Shown: one piece after another, positions 18,668-27,674 of the stretch
Layout of the letters: every line of letters starts with the position of its first letter
How positions within the stretch are numbered: position 1 is the stretch's first letter
Source: Aquimarina muelleri DSM 19832
Lineage (GTDB): Bacteria; Bacteroidota; Bacteroidia; Flavobacteriales; Flavobacteriaceae
Length of the DNA stretch: 64,000 nucleotides
Direction: 5' to 3'
Assembly: GCF_000430665.1 (NCBI RefSeq)
Contig: NZ_AUML01000004.1
Span: forward strand, 152,929-216,928
Notes under the pieces: generated by a model
The model's input: the letters and a program-made list of their open reading frames with translations, nothing else
Told to the model about the DNA's origin: nothing
The model's database searches: none
Made by a program: the position numbers and the translations under genes

Positions 18668-20197
18668 TTAAGAATAAGAATTAGTTTTATTCAAGTTGAT
18701 AAGCTCTTCCATATAGGTTCGTTTATTAGATAGCCTAGGTATTTTATGTTGCCCTCCTAATTTGTTATTCTTTTTAAGCCAGTCATAAAAAAGATTTGGT
18801 CTTGCTACACGTATTTGAAGAATATTAAGTGTTGTATTGCAATATCTTTTAGCTTCGTAATCACTGTTTACTTGTTGTAAGTTTTGATCTAAGATATTTA
18901 TGAACTCATTAATGTTTTCAGGGTGTTTTTTGAATTCTATAATCCATTCATGTGCACCTTTTTCTTTTTCTTTCATGAAAATTGGAGCTACAGTATAGTC
19001 TATGATTTCGGTATTAGTTGTTTGAATGGTTTTCCTAAGAGCTTCTTCTGCATTTTCGATAATAAGTTCTTCTCCAAAAACATTAATATGATGTTTGGTT
19101 CTTCCAGAAACTTTTATTCTATAAGGGTTTATGGAAGTGAAACGTACAGTATCTCCAATTTTATAACGCCATAATCCTGCATTGGTAGTAATAATAATGG
19201 CGTAATTTTTATCAATTTCTACCTCGCTTAATGGAATTACTTTTTCATTATCAGAGCCATAAGTATCCATTGGAATAAATTCATAAAAGATTCCATAATC
19301 TAACATTAGCAATAGTTCTGAAGAGTTGTTGTGATCCTGAATTGCAAAAAAACCTTCAGAAGCATTGTATATTTCATAATATTTAAAAGAACTTTCGGGC
19401 AAGATTTTTTGGTATTGATCTTTATATGGATCAAAATTTACTCCTCCATGAAAATATACTTCAAGATTATTCCATATTTTAAAGAGATTTTCACTTCCAG
19501 TAGTTTCTAAAACTTGATTAAGTAAAACTAGCATCCAAGAGGGAACACCTGCTAGGCTAGTTACATTTTCTTGAATAGTTTCGTTAACGATAGCCTTCAT
19601 TTTAAATTCCCAATCACTCATTAAAGAGACTTCGTTATTTGGCGTAGAGCTATATTCTGCCCAAAAAGGCATATTGTCTATTATGATAGCAGAAAGGTCG
19701 CCATATGAGGTTCCATTCTCCTTATACAACTCTTTGCTGCCTCCTAATCGAAGGCTTTTTCCTGTAAATAATTTAGAATTTTCATTATTATTAAGATACA
19801 TACATAAAAGGTCCTTTCCTGCAGCAAAATGACAGCCTTCTAAAGATTCCTCACTAACGGGTATAAATTTGCTTTTTGAGCCAGTGGTACCACTTGATTT
19901 AGCAAACCACTTAATAGGAGTAGACCAAAAAATATTATGTTCTCCTAAGCGACTTCTTTCTATCATGGCTTCATAGTCTTCATAAGATCTTATTGGAACT
20001 CGTTCTTTAAAAGTTTCATAATTGCTTATAGTAGCAAAATCATAGATTTTTCCAAATTCAGTATTTTTAGCAGTTTCCAATAGGACATGCAATAACTCTA
20101 GCTGAACCTCATTTGGATATTTGAGGAATAGTTCTATTTGATGAAAACGCTTTTTTAGAAACCAGCTGGCTATAGAATTAACTAATGGGATTGGCAT
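18668..20197 (-). CDS. GH3-family acyl-adenylating protein
   Basis: 509 residues matching the GH3 (auxin-responsive promoter) family of the adenylate-forming superfamily. The P-loop-like motif is SSGTTGSKSKFIP (about residues 109-121). YNASEGFFAIQ and GLWRYKIGDTVRF match the later adenylation motifs. Plant members conjugate amino acids to carboxylic-acid hormones. The substrate of the bacterial proteins is not established. It is cytoplasmic, with no signal. A -7-like element (TATTTTTG on the minus strand) lies just upstream of the start. Confidence 0.88.
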   Translation of the reverse strand: MPIPLVNSIASWFLKKRFHQIELFLKYPNEVQLELLHVLLETAKNTEFGKIYDFATISNYETFKERVPIRSYEDYEAMIERSRLGEHNIFWSTPIKWFAKSSGTTGSKSKFIPVSEESLEGCHFAAGKDLLCMYLNNNENSKLFTGKSLRLGGSKELYKENGTSYGDLSAIIIDNMPFWAEYSSTPNNEVSLMSDWEFKMKAIVNETIQENVTSLAGVPSWMLVLLNQVLETTGSENLFKIWNNLEVYFHGGVNFDPYKDQYQKILPESSFKYYEIYNASEGFFAIQDHNNSSELLLMLDYGIFYEFIPMDTYGSDNEKVIPLSEVEIDKNYAIIITTNAGLWRYKIGDTVRFTSINPYRIKVSGRTKHHINVFGEELIIENAEEALRKTIQTTNTEIIDYTVAPIFMKEKEKGAHEWIIEFKKHPENINEFINILDQNLQQVNSDYEAKRYCNTTLNILQIRVARPNLFYDWLKKNNKLGGQHKIPRLSNKRTYMEELINLNKTNSYS

Positions 20198-20343
20198 TTT
20201 TTGATGTATATTTAACCAAAAATAGAATTAACTCATTTTATTATTAAATTGAGACAAACTATTTTTGGTAAGTGTGAATTAAAAACTAAAATAATAAAAA
20301 TAATCACATTCTTCTTATACTATAGTTATATAACGAGATTTTT

Positions 20344-21138
20344 ATGCAATATACAGGGGTGCTTACAAAAATGCGGACAGAATTAGAAGATCCGATTCAA
20401 TATTATTTAATTTTTGAATCTGATTTCATTAATATGAACCAATTGTTAAATAAAAAAATTCAAATAGAATTTGTGAAATATCAATGCCTTGGTTGTGGAA
20501 AAAATAAAAAAATATTTAGACAAGGATATTGTTATGATGATTTTTATAATAAACCACAAGTAGGAGATTGGGTAATGCGACCAGAATTAAGTACTGCACA
20601 TTTGGATATAGAGGATAGGGATATTGAGTTTGAAAAGAAAGCACAGCTTCAACCGCATATTGTTTATTTAGCTAATTCTAGCAATGTTAAAGTTGGGGTA
20701 ACTCGAAAATCACAAATACCTACCAGATGGATAGATCAAGGAGCGCATGAAGCAATAGAGATTGTAGAGGTTCCTAATCGATATTTAGCAGGTATCACCG
20801 AAGTTGCCCTAAAAGAAAAGGTTGCAGATAAAACTAATTGGAGGACTATGCTTAAGAATGAAATAGTTGATGAAAATCTAGTTGAATTTAAAAATAAATT
20901 AAAGGATTTTATACCAGAGGAAGTAAAGGAGTATTTTATAGAAAATGGAAAAGAAACAGAGATTCATTTTCCTGTATTGCAATATCCAAATAAGTTAAAA
21001 AGTCTTAACCTAGAAAAAACACCAGAGTTTACTGGTGTTCTTAAAGGTATAAAAGGGCAGTATCTTATTTTTGAAGATAACACTGTTTTTAATGTTAGAA
21101 ATAATGAAGGATATGTAGTTAATATGAAAATTTTCTAA
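20344..21138 (+). CDS. DUF2797 protein
   Basis: 264 residues. An N-terminal zinc-ribbon-like part has C48, C51 and C63 (CLGCG ... GYCY). A segment HIVYLANSSNVKVGVTRKSQIPTRW (split here as HIVYLANSS and VKVGVTRKS) resembles the GIY-YIG-like region of this family. A C-terminal segment repeats the opening motif (FTGVLKGIKGQYLIFED against YTGVLTKM), suggesting a beta-barrel closed by the two ends. Function unknown. Its 3' end overlaps the convergent decarboxylase gene by 4 nt. Confidence 0.8.
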   Translation: MQYTGVLTKMRTELEDPIQYYLIFESDFINMNQLLNKKIQIEFVKYQCLGCGKNKKIFRQGYCYDDFYNKPQVGDWVMRPELSTAHLDIEDRDIEFEKKAQLQPHIVYLANSSNVKVGVTRKSQIPTRWIDQGAHEAIEIVEVPNRYLAGITEVALKEKVADKTNWRTMLKNEIVDENLVEFKNKLKDFIPEEVKEYFIENGKETEIHFPVLQYPNKLKSLNLEKTPEFTGVLKGIKGQYLIFEDNTVFNVRNNEGYVVNMKIF

Positions 21139-22595
21139 GTAGGATTTTTCTGAATCAGCTTTAGTTCTTCTTTCCCATATACTTCACATTGTTGTAATGT
21201 ACTGTTTATATCATCAATAGTTGTTCTAGGGTTTATAAGACACATTCTTAATACAATTTGACCTTGTAAAACGGTGGTTACTAATAACGCTTCTCTTGAA
21301 TCTACTATCTTTTTAGAAATATTTTGATTAATAGAATCTAGTTCTTTTTCAGATAAACCTTGTCCAATAGGGTTATATCTAAAGTTTATTATTGCTAGTG
21401 TAGCAGGAGAAGTAATTTCCCAATAGGCACTGTTTCTTAAAATATCTTCTGTTTGCTCGGCAAGATCTATATTGTATTGTATTGCTTTTTTAAATGACTC
21501 CAGCCCAAATGTTTTTATAGACATATAAAATTTTAGAGCACGAAAACGTCGGGTTAATTGGATGCCATGATCATAAAAATTAATTTCAGACTCATTTCCT
21601 TCTATGTCTCTTAAATACTCTGGTTTTTCACTAAAAGTACTACTTAGCCAACTATGGTCTTTGATTAATAGGCAGCCTATTTCGTAGGGTTGATAGAACC
21701 ATTTATGAGGGTCTACGGTTAATGAATCTGCTCGTTCTATACCTTTTAAAAGTAGTTTTCCTTTACTCGATAGTATAGCCGCACCTCCATAAGCACCATC
21801 TACATGCATCCATAAACCTTCTTTCTCACAGATATCTGCAATTTCATTTAAAGGATCTACTGTCCCAGTATTTGTGGTTCCAGCAGAAGCAATAAAACAG
21901 AAAGGCTGTAAGCCTTCGAGTCGATCTTTAGCGATCACATTTTTTAACTTATTTAGAGCAACTTTAAATTCTATATCTGTTGGTATGATCCTAATCTGTT
22001 CCTTTTTAAAACCAATTACTTTTATAGCTTTAATATTAGAAGAATGTGCTTGATCTGATAGATAAATTATAGCTTTAGAAAAGTCATCTCCACATTTTAT
22101 TCTTCTAGCTGTAACTAATGCTGTAAGATTTGCCATTGATCCACCACTGGTAAATATACCACCCCCTTTTTTTGTAGGGAATCCAAAAATATTAAGTAAC
22201 CAGTTCATTACTATTATTTCTAATTCTGCAGCGGCTGGTGAAGCTGCCCAACCACCAGAAAAGATATTAAACCCTGTTGCAATAGTATCCGCCATGGCGC
22301 TTATGTAGTTACTGGGGCCAGGTACAAAGGAATAGGATTTTGGATGCGATACAATGTTACTGTTTGGTATGATATTATTCATTACAAAATCTAGAACTTC
22401 ATTTGCAGGTGTGGGGTTGTCAGGAATATTTTCAGTCAGTAATGAATCCATTTCTTCTCTGGAAGCAAATGTTACTGGTTTTTTTGAGTTTTGAGTTTCA
22501 AAATGATTTACAATATGGTCGATAATTTTGTATCCATATTGTTGCATTTCTTCTTTTGATATTCTTAATTTAGAATTGAGGTCATCTCTAGTCAC
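21135..22595 (-). CDS. PLP-dependent group II decarboxylase
   Basis: 486 residues of the aromatic-L-amino-acid/glutamate decarboxylase family. The motif VDPHKWFYQP carries the PLP-binding Lys at about residue 297. WMHVDGAYGG provides the Asp contacting the pyridine nitrogen, and FTSGGSMANLTAL the phosphate-binding loop. It decarboxylates an L-amino acid. The substrate (Tyr, Phe, Trp, DOPA or other) cannot be assigned from these motifs. No transporter or amine-metabolism gene is adjacent. Confidence 0.88.
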   Translation of the reverse strand: MTRDDLNSKLRISKEEMQQYGYKIIDHIVNHFETQNSKKPVTFASREEMDSLLTENIPDNPTPANEVLDFVMNNIIPNSNIVSHPKSYSFVPGPSNYISAMADTIATGFNIFSGGWAASPAAAELEIIVMNWLLNIFGFPTKKGGGIFTSGGSMANLTALVTARRIKCGDDFSKAIIYLSDQAHSSNIKAIKVIGFKKEQIRIIPTDIEFKVALNKLKNVIAKDRLEGLQPFCFIASAGTTNTGTVDPLNEIADICEKEGLWMHVDGAYGGAAILSSKGKLLLKGIERADSLTVDPHKWFYQPYEIGCLLIKDHSWLSSTFSEKPEYLRDIEGNESEINFYDHGIQLTRRFRALKFYMSIKTFGLESFKKAIQYNIDLAEQTEDILRNSAYWEITSPATLAIINFRYNPIGQGLSEKELDSINQNISKKIVDSREALLVTTVLQGQIVLRMCLINPRTTIDDINSTLQQCEVYGKEELKLIQKNPT

Positions 22596-23330
22596 AATAC
22601 AATATATTTATTAAACTAATCAGCAAATATAGAATAGATAAAATAAAAAATACTTGTATAAATGTTTTAAAAAATAGTATTTTATAATACTAAAAATCTA
22701 TTAATAGTTTAATAATTTGAAAAGCAGAAATAAGAATGAATACAATTTTTGTAGCTCTAAATATTTTTTCAATGAAGAAGAAAAGCTTGTGATAGACTTT
22801 ATCTGGTATCAAGCATAGTTGGGCTACGGTTTATATTTATTCTGAAATTGAGGAATAAAAAGAATATTTTATTCGGGTAAATTCAAATGATAAATGGTAT
22901 TACTATTGGATGTGGTATAGCTAATAAAAAAAAACTATGATTAACTTTAAATCAGAAAGTTTGGGTTTTGTAGTGTTTTTATTTGTAAAAAATACAAGAG
23001 ATACACGAAGATCAAAAAATGTATACCAAAAAGTAATTTGTGTCCATCGGTTATCCTGAAAAAAAAATCAGATGATTCTGGGTTAAAATTTAAAGAAAGG
23101 ATGTTAGGGAAGATGTTTTCTTTTATGAAGGGGTTAATAATACCAATATTAGTACCTTGGAATAGATAAAAAATATCAGCAAAATATATTGTTAATAATA
23201 TGTTTTTTTACTTAGTAGTATCGTATAAATAATCTTACAAGCAAAAATTCAGGGTTTATAAAAATAAATAACAATTATTAAACTGAATGTTGGGTGGATA
23301 TGATGTAAAGGAATATTTACAAATTATTAT
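22596..23330. other. 735-nt non-coding stretch with one repeat copy
   Basis: Contains the inverted-repeat copy at 22765-22902. The rest is AT-rich, and no open frame or RNA gene is convincing. Fragments of coding-like text in several frames suggest decayed genes. Confidence 0.6.
22765..22902 (+). repeat. Inverted flank repeat, left copy (decayed coding remnant)
   Basis: About 138 bp, close to the reverse complement of 27491-27633. Shared blocks include GAAGAAGAAAAGCTTGTG, CTGGTATCAAGCATAG and AAATTCAAATGATAAATGGT. Broken frames read NEEEKLVIDFIWYQA-stop and NSNDKWYYYWMWYS-stop, suggesting a dead gene. The two copies bracket the duplicated gene pairs. Confidence 0.85.
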
Positions 23331-23780
23331 TTAAAAGTTACCGTTAATTCCGATTCTCATTTTTTTGATTACTTCTTCAAAGTATAGAATGGTCCAAATT
23401 ATTTTTTCAGTATCTGCATATGGTACTAATTCTTCTATGGTTTGCTTTGTTGTTTCTAAATTTTTTTGAGTAGAATGAGTGTTATTTCTTAAGGTTTTAA
23501 CATGTCTTGAATCTTCTTTAATGCCAATGTCATTTAGTCTTATTCCTGGTTCATTAACTAAAGATAAAAAGGGTAGTATAATCATTATTTCTTCAACTCT
23601 ATCTTGATACAATTTTATAAGATCTCCTTTTTTTAAAGTTTGTAATTCACTAATTGTATGAAATTTAGTTATTTGACTTTTTTTTGTAAAAAAGATAGCA
23701 TCAGATACTTCTTGAGCAACTACAATAGGGCTTATTGCAATAAAAACAATAAAGATAAAATTGGTAAATATTTTTGACAT
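23331..23780 (-). CDS. Small secreted protein, paralogue of 25540-25980 (copy 1)
   Basis: 149 residues with a signal peptide (about 1-22, ending VVAQ). The mature part is largely helical and contains FHTISELQTLKKGDLIKLY and YADTEKIIWTILYFEEVIKK, ending RIGINGNF. It is clearly paralogous to the 146-residue protein at 25540 (shared FHTI-EL--LKKGDLIKLY, LV/FIPYADTEKI and IG-NGNF). No described family is recognised. It lies 61 nt downstream of the beta-helix-like gene, as in the second pair. Confidence 0.75.
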   Translation of the reverse strand: MSKIFTNFIFIVFIAISPIVVAQEVSDAIFFTKKSQITKFHTISELQTLKKGDLIKLYQDRVEEIMIILPFLSLVNEPGIRLNDIGIKEDSRHVKTLRNNTHSTQKNLETTKQTIEELVPYADTEKIIWTILYFEEVIKKMRIGINGNF

Positions 23781-23841
23781 AGTATTTATAGTGTATATTG
23801 TTTAGGTTTAAATTTATTTTTATGAAATTTAGAATAAAAAT

Positions 23842-25122
23842 TTATTGCATTACCATATAGTTGTTTAGGGAACGCTTTAATTTAAATTTGGGAGCAATAA
23901 CACTATTAGGATCACTAAATAAATCATTTACACTTACAAATTTCTCAGTAAATCTATTGTATTTCAAGATGTTTAAAGCTCCGTTAATTACTTTGTTGTT
24001 TGAATCAATACCTTTGCCATGAATATTAAAAAAGCTATTGTCCATCATAAAAGCTTTTTGAATTATAGCAAGAGAGGTGTATGATTGATCAAATTTTACT
24101 ACATCAGAAAAGCCAGATATTTTGGAATTATGTATATAAGTAATTGCAGAGTTAGAAGCTGATATGGCTGCTGTTGTATGTTGATAATTAGTTTTGTCTG
24201 ATAAGTTTATAAGATTAGCATTGGTTATTGTAACATCAGTTACAGCACTAGATTTTATAAAGCCAGTATCTTCATTAAATCCATCTAATTTAAGAGCATA
24301 AGATCCTTGAGGGCTATTTATGTAAGGGTGTCTAATGGCAAGAATGTTATTTAGATTACCCTTAAAGCCTTCAGTGATTTGGTAGTCATCTCCTTGAGCT
24401 TTAAAGGAAATTAATTTGCTTATGTTGTTTTTACCTCCACGAATATTATAAGAATCATTTCCAGAATAGCTAACCATAATATCTTCTATGATAGAGGAGG
24501 TTCCTATACCGTATAATGACAGTCCATTAGATGCTATGCCATTTTTTGAAATATTGCCAGGAAACTCGATTCTTACATGTCTTAATATTGTAGTTTCTTC
24601 ATCTACTTGATTTCCGCCATATACCGAATAAATTGGATTTAAATCTCCTTCGATTATACCGCTTCCAGATATACTATTTACTTTTCCAGATCCAGCAATT
24701 ATAATGCCACCCCAATCTCCACTATTTCTGGATCTAGACGCTTTACTGGATGTAAAAACAATGGGGTAAGCTTTAGAGCCTACAGCGATTAGTTTTGATC
24801 CTTTCGTCATTATTAGACTTGCAGGATTTTTATAGTCACATCGTATTATGGTACCTTCTTGTATGGTTAAAGATGCTCCATTGGTTACATATACCTTTCC
24901 AGATAATAAATAAACAACATCACTTCTTAGATAGGTGTGTTCTGAAATTATATTAGGTAATTTCTCTTCTGCTTCTGGATAACCAGTATTATTAGGAGCA
25001 AAATCTGTCCATACTTTAAGCCATCTGTCATTATTTTCATTAAAACCTTGTTGAGCATTAATTAAGGTGCAATTGAAAGTTAACAGTAAAATAAAAGTTG
25101 TTATTAGAGAACATCTTTTCAT
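23842..25122 (-). CDS. Secreted right-handed beta-helix-like protein (copy 1)
   Basis: 426 residues with a signal peptide (about 1-23). It has the pattern seen in Bacteroidetes secreted beta-helix proteins: YVTNGASLTIQEGTIIRCD, GSKAYPIVFTSSK, GDWGGIIIAG, then many short strand repeats (IRGGKNNISKLISF and others) to about residue 370. There is no obvious T9SS C-terminal domain; it ends NNYMVMQ. It is probably surface or periplasmic. It is paralogous to 26010-27278. Both genes share a leader motif TTTTAACCCC(C)AAAA before the start. Function unknown. Confidence 0.78.
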   Translation of the reverse strand: MKRCSLITTFILLLTFNCTLINAQQGFNENNDRWLKVWTDFAPNNTGYPEAEEKLPNIISEHTYLRSDVVYLLSGKVYVTNGASLTIQEGTIIRCDYKNPASLIMTKGSKLIAVGSKAYPIVFTSSKASRSRNSGDWGGIIIAGSGKVNSISGSGIIEGDLNPIYSVYGGNQVDEETTILRHVRIEFPGNISKNGIASNGLSLYGIGTSSIIEDIMVSYSGNDSYNIRGGKNNISKLISFKAQGDDYQITEGFKGNLNNILAIRHPYINSPQGSYALKLDGFNEDTGFIKSSAVTDVTITNANLINLSDKTNYQHTTAAISASNSAITYIHNSKISGFSDVVKFDQSYTSLAIIQKAFMMDNSFFNIHGKGIDSNNKVINGALNILKYNRFTEKFVSVNDLFSDPNSVIAPKFKLKRSLNNYMVMQ

Positions 25123-25539
25123 GATAGTGGTTTCTTTTGGGGGTTAAAACTTTTGGAGGAAATTTCTTTCTGCCAATTTATAGAATACTAAGATAAAAGA
25201 GTTTAGGTAAACTTGGTTACGTTTTTACCGCAAACTTTGTACGTTCATCGATATTTTAACATAATTTAACACATATACGTAGGATTTATTCCTACATATA
25301 TGTGTTTGTTTTAATGACCTATTTAAAATTTCGAATCTTTTTTATAAAAAACGGATGATTTCTTACAGTATCTTAATGCTTGCTTTTAGAGGAATTTATA
25401 TTTAAACACTTGTTTAAAATGAAAATAATAATAAATTATATCCTATAAATAGTATGTTTTTATTTTGAATATGAGAGTGATACAAAAAATAAGATTGTCA
25501 GATAGTTAATTTTGTAAAATGATTATTTCTGAAGGAAAC
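25123..25539. other. 417-nt spacer between the duplicated pairs
   Basis: Holds the hairpin at 25268-25306 and the presumed promoter region of the 23842-25122 gene. No coding frame is seen. Confidence 0.6.
25268..25306. terminator. Inverted repeat, putative terminator of the second pair
   Basis: 17-bp arms with one mismatch around TTTAT (AACACATATACGTAGGA against TCCTACATATATGTGTT). It lies downstream of the 25540 stop on the minus strand. It lacks a long T-run, so terminator function is uncertain. Confidence 0.5.
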
Positions 25540-25980
25540 TTAAAAATTTCCATTAACACCTATTCTAATCTTCTTGATGATTTCTTCAAAATATAGAATA
25601 GCCCAAACAATTTTTTCGGTATCAGCGTATGGTATAAATTCTGCAATTACACCTTTCGTGTTTTCCAATGCCTTTATAGTTATTGTATGATGCTTGTCTA
25701 ATGATTTTAAATGATCTGAATTTTCTTTTATACCAATATCTGATAACTTGACCCCAGCTTCATTTGTTAAGGCTAAATAAGGTAGAATGATAGTGATTTC
25801 GTTAATTCGTTCCGTATAAAGCTTTATTAGGTCTCCTTTTTTTAAATCCTCTAATTCATCTATTGTATGAAACTTATTAACTAAGTTTTTTTGATCAAAA
25901 AATATGTTTTTTTGACTTTGGGCAAAACTAGTACCTATTAAAAAAAGAGAGAAAAAAAATGTGCTAAGTAATTTTATCAT
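25540..25980 (-). CDS. Small secreted protein, paralogue of 23331-23780 (copy 2)
   Basis: 146 residues with a signal peptide (about 1-20, ending SFAQ). The same helical body as copy 1 contains FHTIDELEDLKKGDLIKLY and PYADTEKIVWAILYFEEIIKK, ending RIGVNGNF. It is separated by 29 nt from the upstream beta-helix-like gene. Conservation of the pair through duplication suggests the two products work together, but this is inference. Confidence 0.75.
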   Translation of the reverse strand: MIKLLSTFFFSLFLIGTSFAQSQKNIFFDQKNLVNKFHTIDELEDLKKGDLIKLYTERINEITIILPYLALTNEAGVKLSDIGIKENSDHLKSLDKHHTITIKALENTKGVIAEFIPYADTEKIVWAILYFEEIIKKIRIGVNGNF

Positions 25981-26009
25981 TGGAGTAATTTTATTAGAGA
26001 AATTTAAAT

Positions 26010-27278
26010 TTATTGCATTACAGTATAATTTTCAGAATCTTTTAATGTAAACTTAGGATTCGTTTCATTAAAAGGATCTGTAAATAAATCCTCTGCATTT
26101 CTAAAATTGTTTGTATACATGTTGTATTTAAGTATCTGATCTCCATTTATTTTAGATTTATGTTTTGTTATAATTGACATGCTGTGAACGTTAAAAACAC
26201 TGTTTTCTAAGGAAAAATATTTTTGAAGATCTGAATACGATTGGTATGTTTTATCAAATTTAACAACGTTTGCAAATCCAGATATTTGAGAATCAACAAT
26301 ATTAAGATTAGCTAAGTTTTTAGAAGAAACAGCAGCGGTAGTGTACTTATAATTACTTTGATTAGATAAGTTTATTAATGTAGCATTTTTAATATGTATA
26401 CTGGATAAAGATTCTGAAATAAGAAAGCCTTCTTTTTTATCATAACCATCTGCTTCGATAGCAAAAGAACCACTAACGTCACTAATATAAGGATGTCTGA
26501 TAGCTAAAATATTGTCTAGTTGTCCTTTATACCCTAATGTAAAATCGTAATCATCATCTTTTGCTTTATATGAAATAAGATTATGCATATTTACATTTCC
26601 TCCAAAACACTCAAAAGAATCATCTGAAGAAAAGCTTATCATAATATTATTGATAATAGAGTTGCTTCCTAATGCATAAAGGGATAAACCATTTAATTCT
26701 TTAGATTGGTTAATTTTTTTTCCAGCAAACTCGATTCTGACATAAGTCATTATTGTTGTCATTTCATGCTCGTCTACGCCACCATATAATGAATATTGAG
26801 GCAGAAAATTTCCTTCTATGATTTTAGAAGCGGAAGGGGAGTTTATTTTTCCAGCTCCAGCAATTATAATACCACCCCAGTCTCCCGATTTTCTATTTTT
26901 TTTTGGTTTATTTGAAGTAAAAACAATAGGGAATCCTTTTGTCCCTTTTGCAAGTAGTTTAGCTCCTTTTGTAACAACTAAACTGGCTACGTTTTCTACA
27001 TTACATCTTATAGTTGTCCCTTCTTGTATTGTTAAAGTGGCATTATTGATTACGTATACATTTCCAGATAATAAATAAGTCGTATCGTTTTTTAGGTATA
27101 GATCAGAGTCTATAATGTTAGGGAGTATTTTTTCTGGCTCAGGGTATTCTTGGTTATTGGGGTCAAAACTTGTCCAGCCTTTAGTCCAAGTCATTTGATT
27201 GTCATCAATCTTTGCTTGGGAAAAAGAAGTAAAGTAAAGAAAACAAGAAAAAACTAAGAGGATATTGTTTGAGTTCAT
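26010..27278 (-). CDS. Secreted right-handed beta-helix-like protein (copy 2)
   Basis: 422 residues with a signal peptide (about 1-20). The order of motifs is the same as in the 426-residue paralogue: YVINNATLTIQEGTTIRCN, GTKGFPIVFTSNK, GDWGGIIIAG, VRIEFAGK, LAIRHPYIS, and a C-terminus ending YTVMQ. The repeated short strands suggest a parallel beta-helix. No catalytic motif is recognised. It is the first gene of the second pair. Confidence 0.78.
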   Translation of the reverse strand: MNSNNILLVFSCFLYFTSFSQAKIDDNQMTWTKGWTSFDPNNQEYPEPEKILPNIIDSDLYLKNDTTYLLSGNVYVINNATLTIQEGTTIRCNVENVASLVVTKGAKLLAKGTKGFPIVFTSNKPKKNRKSGDWGGIIIAGAGKINSPSASKIIEGNFLPQYSLYGGVDEHEMTTIMTYVRIEFAGKKINQSKELNGLSLYALGSNSIINNIMISFSSDDSFECFGGNVNMHNLISYKAKDDDYDFTLGYKGQLDNILAIRHPYISDVSGSFAIEADGYDKKEGFLISESLSSIHIKNATLINLSNQSNYKYTTAAVSSKNLANLNIVDSQISGFANVVKFDKTYQSYSDLQKYFSLENSVFNVHSMSIITKHKSKINGDQILKYNMYTNNFRNAEDLFTDPFNETNPKFTLKDSENYTVMQ

Positions 27279-27395
27279 AGCTGAGGGGAAATTTAATTTT
27301 GGGGTTAAAATTATGATTATATATATACTTATATTGTAGGTTATAGATTACTAAATTGTTAACCTGATTTTACTAAATTTATTGTGATCGATTAG

Positions 27396-27453
27396 ACATA
27401 ATTAAAAAGCACTATTTATATTCTAGAGTATAAATAGTGCTTTTTAATTATGT
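27396..27453. terminator. Bidirectional hairpin terminator with 25-bp perfect arms
   Basis: Arms 27396-27420 and 27429-27453 are reverse complements around TTCTAGAG. The core GCACTATTTATA is preceded by an A-run and mirrored by a T-run, followed on the plus strand by more Ts. It probably ends transcripts coming from the AsmA-like gene side. Confidence 0.8.
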
Positions 27454-27490
27454 TTTTTTTTAAATATATTGTTAAGGGAGGAGTATTGTT

Positions 27491-27633
27491 TATACCATTT
27501 ATCATTTGAATTTACCAGAATAAAATGTTCTTTTTATTCTTCAATTTCAGAATAAATATAAACCGTAGTCTTAGCTATGCTTGATACCAGATCAAGTCTA
27601 GCACAAGCTTTTCTTCTTCACTGAAACAAAAAA
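27491..27633 (-). repeat. Inverted flank repeat, right copy
   Basis: Reverse-complement counterpart of 22765-22902. On the minus strand it reads SEEEKLVLDLIWYQA-stop and TTVYIYSEIEE-stop, the same broken reading as the left copy with a few substitutions. Both copies were therefore already dead genes or diverged together. Confidence 0.85.
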
Positions 27634-27674
27634 TCTTAATTTTATTTTCCAGTAAACTCAAACAACAACTGGTA

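Larger units (their letters stand above)
27279..27674. other. 396-nt spacer with a terminator and the right flank repeat
   Basis: Contains the long hairpin at 27396-27453 and the inverted repeat copy at 27491-27633. No gene is seen. Confidence 0.7.
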
